Origin: Hermatobates lingyangjiaoensis
Lineage: Eukaryota > Arthropoda > Insecta > Hemiptera > Hermatobatidae
Direction: 5' to 3'
NCBI GenBank assembly: GCA_026182355.1
Contig: JAPFBL010000104.1
Location: 3,217,501-3,281,500, forward strand
Length of the DNA: 64,000 nt
The notes beneath the pieces are model-generated. The model was given only the letters and a program-made list of their open reading frames with translations. It had not been told where the DNA came from and searched no databases. Both the position numbers and the translations under genes were made by a program. Shown in pieces: positions 57,827 to 64,000 of the stretch; position 1 is the stretch's first letter, and each line of letters opens with the position of its first letter.

Positions 57827-58840
57827 AACATGCCGATGACGAATATCCGCATCGATAGTCGTGTTGCGCCGGCTGAAATAGTTCACCGGCCCATACCGAG
57901 AAAAGAACACACTAATAGTGTTTTCCTAATTTCCACTTTTTTCCCTGGTGTTCATAGGATTGGCTCGGTCATTAAGGAATTTTTCCCTTTGCTCTCCTCT
58001 TTTCTTTCTACCTCATCTATTTTTCTTGAAACCTCCTCCTTATCATATCGCAAACCACCGAACCTCAGAGGCATTTTCTCCCATCACTCTCCCTTGAACC
58101 CTATGCTTGGGAGGGGAATGGTGAAGTGTGGACGGAGCAGATACCAAACCTGTCATATAATCAACTCTAATCCTTTTTTTAATTACCCCATAGTAAGATT
58201 AACTACCCTTGTCCTTCCCACACCTCATACACCTCGGTTAATTGCGTTTACCGTTTGGACTGCACCCAGTGTGATGCATTCCACGTTGGTATGGCCTCTA
58301 CGCAGCTCAACTTACGTATGAATGGCCACAGGGCTTCCATTGGTCAACCCAATGGTCAACCTTACTATTGCTATCCTCTCTAATTCCCATGACTGGACTT
58401 TAATCACTGCTTCCGTGCCCAAGTCCTTAATCAGATCCCTGTACCGTCTTCTCGGGTTACTTTGAGAGTTTCAGAGGAGGCAATTATCTGTCTTCTCAAA
58501 GCCCGCTCTCCTCCTGGCCTCAACGTGTACCGTTAATTTTTTTTGTTTATTTATGTATTTTTTTTAAATTGCTCATTGCTTCATTTAATATTCTTCTCCT
58601 TCTGTTATTTTTATTTGCTTTTATTTGTTCTTTTTCAGTTTTTTTTCCTCTCTGTTGTTAGTAGCTTTCCTAGAGCGACCAACAGAGTGCGTTCGTGTTG
58701 GTCGTATTTCGACCGACCGCTCAGTTAGCTTCAGCTACTCAAAGGGACTACATCTGCCGATGACGACGAATGTCGAAATATCGCTGTGAGTCTTTTTTGT
58801 GTGTGTTTTTATTTGTTTTTCTCTTTCTTGTGTGAACTAT
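57827..58840 (+). pseudogene. Penelope-like copy related to the inverted pair, decayed
   Basis: The plus strand encodes IRIDSRVAPAEIVHRPIPRK, STFFPGVHRIGSVIKEF, SYRKPPNLRGIFSH and MVKCGRSRYQTC, aligned with the linker region of the 54-57 kb proteins (SRVLPADISHQPRPKR; YRKPANLKSIFSH). A frame shift near 58200 breaks the reading before the GIY-YIG core; afterwards MNGHRASIGQP and EEAIICLLKARSPPGLN appear in other frames, ending with a stop at 58535-58537. It begins abruptly at about 57827, so the RT part is missing. A T-rich tail and a hammerhead-like end (CCGATGA, C, GAC..GTC, GAAA; 58757-58778) follow. Same lineage as the pair, but older. Confidence 0.85.
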
Positions 58841-59524
58841 ATATGTGGTTATTAATTCTCGAAAACAATGTTTGGTAGGACCAACCTCACCTTAGTTTTA
58901 GGTATGATTTGTCAGAAATCATTAACGAGTTAATGATAATTAAGTTTTAATTATCCTCTTAACTTAATATCTTTTCCTCACATACACATATAATGATTTA
59001 AAAAATTCTGCTTCTAGAATCAGAGAGTCATTTTCACTTTCAGTTTTCTCCTAATAACGAACTATGATTATAAATATTGATTGCTTTTTTTATTTGGGTT
59101 TTGTATCAAATGCTATTTTTTTTACATATTATTACATTTATATGTTCCTCACTACATTGTAATTAATCACTTATAAAATAATATTTCATTGGTAATTTTT
59201 TCAATGTGAATTTTGTTAAGATTAAAGTAACTGACACAAAGACTCCTGACATCGTCAGAAGTCACCCGTTCAACTGGTATGGACAGCAGTAAATATAATT
59301 TGATTTCATAAAGCTTGGTTTTGATGCTCCAGTTCTCTCGACTGACACTGACTGAGAGTCTCACAAACAAATGGGATTTGGTTTTGAATTGATCAAAGCT
59401 AAAAAGATCATCAAACGAGTGACAGGGATTAAACATTGTTTGATAAATCTCAACTGCAAATGTAAGAGGTGATGAGTAAGTTATTGGTGACGTCAATCAA
59501 AAATGCAAAAATATAAACGTACAT
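58841..59524. other. Unassigned AT-rich DNA
   Basis: No supportable gene; the minus-strand ORF at 59167-59496 (109 codons) shows no motif and its sequence is only slightly less AT-rich than the flanks. Confidence 0.45.
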
Positions 59525-59795
59525 TTTTACTTTACTATAAGTAAAGTGTAGTGATTATGAAAAAAATTGACCTCGAGATATTGACGGAATTACATGTTTT
59601 GAGGTCCCAGAAGTTATTTTGATGATGTCTATCTGTGTATGGGTGGGTGAGAATGTATCTAAAGTTTCTGAACACGCTACAGTCCAGAATCTTTGGTGGA
59701 TCATGTTGATATTTTATACATAAGTGAGCCTCATAGTGTAGGTGGGCTCTATTGTTTAGGTTGTACCTAGAAAGCAAATTTACTTACCGGTTGTA
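59525..59795 (-). repeat. Dispersed repeat with palindromic end, inverted copy
   Basis: Starts with the palindrome actttactataagtaaagt (59527-59547 region), then cctcgagatattgacggaat, tacatgttttgaggtcccag, gtgggtgagaatg, cacgctacagtccagaatct, and gtgggctctattgtttagg. It is the reverse complement order of 34480-34745. This copy has the best-preserved palindrome. Confidence 0.78.
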
Positions 59796-60439
59796 AATAA
59801 AACAATGTGTTAGAAACATATTTATGACAAATGGCTTTTAATAGAAAAGAAAGGTATTTGCATAAGATTCAACCCTTATCAATCACAGTAGCTGAAATAG
59901 CGATATGTTCTGGCTAGAGCTAGTTGGTTGTGTTGTGAAGATTAAACGTTCTGTGTTTTTCTCATCCGGACTGATTTGGTATCCTGAATTTTGTTAGTTA
60001 AGTGCTTTTGTTGGAAATCTGTTTTTTTTTTATGTTGCTATGTAAAGCTGTTGAAACCAGGTCAAAGGCGTTATTTACGGCCTCCATAAAACTAACGAAC
60101 AGGACCAGAGCTGCAGGATTAGGCTCTCTCTACCTGCTAGCCACTCCATACATAGCTTTTCCAGTTTTGTTATTCATGTAAAGAAACTCTAACCTATTTT
60201 GTCCTTCATCTGACAGTTTTAGTTTTGTCAGTTTTTTTTAATGAATAGGTTTGTATGACCAACTTTTATTCTTCTTGAGAAATATGTATGGAACGTTTTA
60301 GCTGTGTTCTTATACAAACCCCAACCTTTCTTATGCATTTGATGGCATGCTGCAGAATTTCAAAAATAGTAATATCAAACATTCTTCTTTTTATAATAGC
60401 AAGGACGGCTGAATATTCCTGGCAGGTCATTACAACTGA

Positions 60440-60675
60440 TCAGTGCAACAGGATATATATATATATATCACTAAAGAGACACTAAGTGTGTCTCTTTCTC
60501 TGTGTGTTGCTTTTCTTCATTTTTGAACTGATATATATATAAAACAGATTCAATAATATATCGACCGATTGATAGAATAGGTGTGTTTTCTAATCGGGAT
60601 TCGGTCAAATTTTCTAGGTTCAAAAATCAAACTCACATTGCCGATTTTCTGTGTGTTCTTTTGAAAATTCTAGTT

Positions 60676-60707
<32 letters not shown>

Positions 60708-60710
60708 TGT
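60440..60710. mobile_element. Penelope-type end fragments around (TA)n tracts
   Basis: Contains a 10-bp perfect hairpin (60473-60482 / 60488-60497, loop taagt) after a TA tract, then tctgtgtgttgcttttcttc, like the tail of the 57.6-kb element. A second TA tract is followed by atatcgaccgattgatagaa and aatcgggattcggtcaaatt, a diverged pLTR-A copy (cf. 22115 and 47222), and then a third TA tract at 60677-60707 ending at tgtggtttgatca, a pLTR-B-like boundary. A mosaic of at least two end types. Confidence 0.55.
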
Positions 60711-63700
60711 GGTTTGATCATGTATATGTATGTATATGTCTATGAAATTGTTAGTACTACTGAAGTTAGTAAAATTCGTATTAATAGATAAATTCATCTT
60801 TCTTTGTAAAAGTTGTTGCAGCTATTGCATCCTATTCGAAGGTCGGACAACCAAACTGTTACAAATACCATTAAGAGTTATAGAAATCTGAGGCTCTCTC
60901 AGGTTTCTATAACCTGACGGTTGGTCATTGAATGAATTTCTATAATTTAATTTACCATTTTATCTCCTATTGAACTTATTTACATCTTTTGTAACCATAA
61001 ACTGAAATTTGTCTCTGATCATTGTGGTATTCGTAATAAGTTTCTGCAGCCTTCTGTCTCTCCCTTCACAATGTTCTTGGCATTCTTGTTCCAAAGCCAA
61101 TAGAGAATTTTTAGGGTAGTGCATCTGTAAATTTTACGATTAACAAGCTAACCATCTTTTTACAATTACTGCAGTTAATCTAATGGCATAAAGAGATTCC
61201 TGAAATCTCTTGCTGATGACACTGTGGAGGTCTCTAATAGTCTCAATGTCGGCTACACCGACAATAACTTTACAAAATTCCTTAATTGGGATTTAATATG
61301 TTCTACATTATTGAAGTTAACATTAAAACAAACTAAGAGATCTCACATATGTTTCTTCAAGTTGTTTGTCACCGTCCTCCTAGAATCAGTAATTGCCATC
61401 AGAACTATAGTGTACGAGAATATATCTTGATTTTTTTATTTTAGCAGCCTTTTTATTAACATAGTAAATTAGAAGTCGTAGCCAGACTACCAAACACAAA
61501 GATTATTAAAATCAAAAGTGTCCCAAATTTGTGCACTTGTCTTAGAGCTCAAGTTAAGTAGACACCTGTTTATAAATAACTGGGTTAAGTGCTCTTAAAG
61601 TAAAGGAGGGTTTTTTGAAATTAATACTGAGTTAATTATGTCCTCAATGTTGAATTGGTTCTCCTTTTCTTTATCTTTACTAACAGTGCCGTAAGCATCA
61701 TACCATTTTATTTTGAGAGATTTTTCTACTTACTTTATTCAAAGGGGAAATGATAAAATAAAGTCTGCTCATTTACACAGGCTCAACTGAAACACCTCCA
61801 ACATTTAAAAATGGTTCTCATTGTCTTATTCAATATGGTGCCTTGGTTTATGTAATGACTTATAAAGGATATACATTCAAATAAAGGCCGATAGATTTGT
61901 AAATTTTCACTTTTTTTTAAGAAAAGATTACGAAAATAATCACTTCTTTCTAAAAAAAAATACAACAATAACTCAACATTATATAATTTGAGAATGTAAA
62001 TGTCCACTCTATTTCCAAAATAAAACAATAATTTGGATTCAGGCTTGACATTGAAGGAATCTACAATTCCTGAAGGGACTATGATTTATTTATTTTTTTC
62101 TTTGTAAGATGTATGACTTTAATAACATATCTTAAAAGGAAAACTGTTAAAAATAATAGAATTTGCTTTCTAAATGAAGCAGATGTTAAAGCTTTTTGAA
62201 TATTTTGTTAAAGGATATTCATATTTGATCAAAATGTTGATACATTAATCTAGATGGGCTGGGAATGATAAAAATATTTACGGTAAAATATACTGAACCA
62301 TTTCCAGTTATTTAATGACCCAATGATTATTGACTATGAACTAACAAAACTGATTAATAAAGATCTACTGGTCATAGCTAAATATTGCAACAAATAAAGT
62401 TGATATTACTTTTCTAACATGTACTAAAGAACTTATATATACGAATATGTAAATTTCTGAAACATAATAAATTAGTTCTAAATGAGTTAATTAATTGATT
62501 TACTATCAATTCAATAATACAATTTTAATAGAGTAAAACAATTTCTTCATACAATTATCATAAAAATATATTTATATCACTAAAATTATTCGATGATAGA
62601 TAATACTTACAAGAATTACCAAGATATAAAATTTAAAGCAGTGAAAATTACATTAGAAAAATAACTAACGCAAACTAAATAGCTTTCTGTTCCAAAAAAA
62701 ATTCACAAACAAACAATCAACCAATTCTTCGTAACTTCAAGACTTCAAAAACAAATCAAAATCTATAGTATACGAGTATAAGTTATAAAATAAAAAGATC
62801 TCGATTGAGGTCTATTCAGAATAGAGTGTTTTAGTTTGTTATTGAAGAATGAGGCATTAGGAAGTAAAGCATCTCCTTAATTTTGGAAATGAGCCAATTT
62901 ATTGGAATCAACCAAGCTTAGAATTCATTGGTTTCAAGGTTTATATATAAATTATTTTTATTTTCCAGTTGTATTAAATTTGAATTTAAATATATCACCA
63001 TTATGCTTCAGAAGAAAAAGTTTAAATAAAACTATTTCAGCAGAAATGCAATAAAATATTACAACTTAATAAATGATATTTTGATATCATCATAAAAACA
63101 GAGTCGTCAAAGAATCTTTTAAATGTTTAGGGTATAGCTTTTTTGACTATTCTTACAACATAACAAGAAGAATGCTTACTATTTTATTGATACCAAGTAG
63201 CTCATAAGATAGCCAAGGCCATTGCTCAAAAATCAATTATATGCAGTTTATAAACTGTTTACATAACACTCTAGTAGTTATAAACAGGCATCATTAACCT
63301 AAATGAACATTGAAATTAATAACAATTTAAAACTACCATTTTATTCGTAACTAAATTAAGGATTAAATCTAGACAAGCATTCTTTTATGAAAGTGTGTTG
63401 ATAAATGTGCTACAATAGAGTATAATAAATAAAAAATACGCTGAACAATCACTTTTAAAGGATATTACACAGAGTTGTTATATTCTTGTGTTAATAAAAT
63501 TTCTAGAAGTGAGAATTCTACTTTTAATACTTCCTTGTCAAATCTCGAATAGAAATATATATTTTTTTGCTTTCTCATTTATAATTCAATTTAGATATTG
63601 CAGACAGGTTTTCTGGTTTTTTTCATTGACCCTGTTATTACTTTAGCCCTTTATTTTCTCTCTCTAAAAAAAAAAAACTATTATGCCACTATGACTAAAT

Positions 63701-64000
63701 ATTTAAAAGTTAAATAAATTGTTTATTGAAATTTAAATTTGTTTATAAATTACTTAAAAAATAGTTATATTTGACAAAAAATATTGATTTAGCGTATATA
63801 TTCAATTGATAACTCTGATAGTCTACCAATGAATCCCTTGCAGATATCTCTACGAGCCCGCGTAAAGTTATTAATGTACACAAGGTAATCCACTGAAATA
63901 AGAGGAAAAGAGAACTTATTTAAAGAGATAAATATCATTCACTTAGGTGTTTATACTGCTTAAAACTATTGTTAAATGTTATAACTAGACATTTTTAAAT
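60711..64000. other. Unassigned AT-rich DNA to the window end
   Basis: About 3.3 kb without a supportable gene, RNA or transposon end. 60740-61560 is less AT-rich and may be old coding sequence (a plus-strand 68-codon ORF at 61224-61430 has no clear motif); a short inverted repeat of ctataacctga/tctgaggctc type lies around 60870-60925. Confidence 0.45.

Overview
This is an AT-rich, gene-poor stretch of a eukaryotic nuclear genome, almost certainly an animal and probably an arthropod. Reasons: no operon-like ORFs, long non-coding DNA, microsatellites and minisatellites, tRNA-derived SINEs, and a metazoan-type transposon set (mariner, Merlin, hAT, RNase H-bearing non-LTR elements, many Penelope-like elements). 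The SINE 3' tails, (CCTAA)n, match the insect telomere pentamer. No host protein-coding gene, rRNA, stand-alone tRNA or CRISPR array could be supported. Essentially all convincing coding sequence belongs to mobile elements.

Layout. 1-5 kb: one member (128-806) of a dispersed repeat whose second copy is at 35.2 kb, and a full-length tRNA-SINE with a perfect 14-bp target duplication (2402-2726). 5-8 kb: a Tc1/mariner-like MITE, a decayed SINE, and a 45-bp minisatellite with a 270-bp higher-order period. 13-19 kb: an inverted Penelope-end fragment, a decayed Penelope ORF, and an apparently intact Merlin transposon (17154-18707) with terminal inverted repeats, 8-bp target duplications and a complete DDE transposase. 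22-25 kb: a cluster of Penelope ends packed around (TA)n tracts, followed by a 454-codon RT + GIY-YIG ORF. 26-36 kb: decayed non-LTR and Penelope fragments and several copies of a dispersed repeat ending in a small palindrome. 39.8-42.5 kb: a diverged ~78-bp satellite with ~600-bp higher-order structure that ends with an inverted monomer. 42.5-49 kb: SINE, non-LTR RT/RNase H remnant, hAT MITE with 8-bp target duplication, internally deleted mariner, Penelope remnants. 51-59 kb: a decayed Penelope RT, a 122-bp perfect palindrome, a ~3.4-kb head-to-head inverted pair of near-identical Penelope copies, and a related decayed copy. 59-64 kb: dispersed-repeat and Penelope-end fragments, then unassigned AT-rich DNA.

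The dominant theme is Penelope-like elements: at least five distinguishable lineages, repeatedly head-to-head, repeatedly abutting (TA)n. Nine ends carry a hammerhead-like motif, and in every one a single extra nucleotide sits between the CUGANGA box and stem II.
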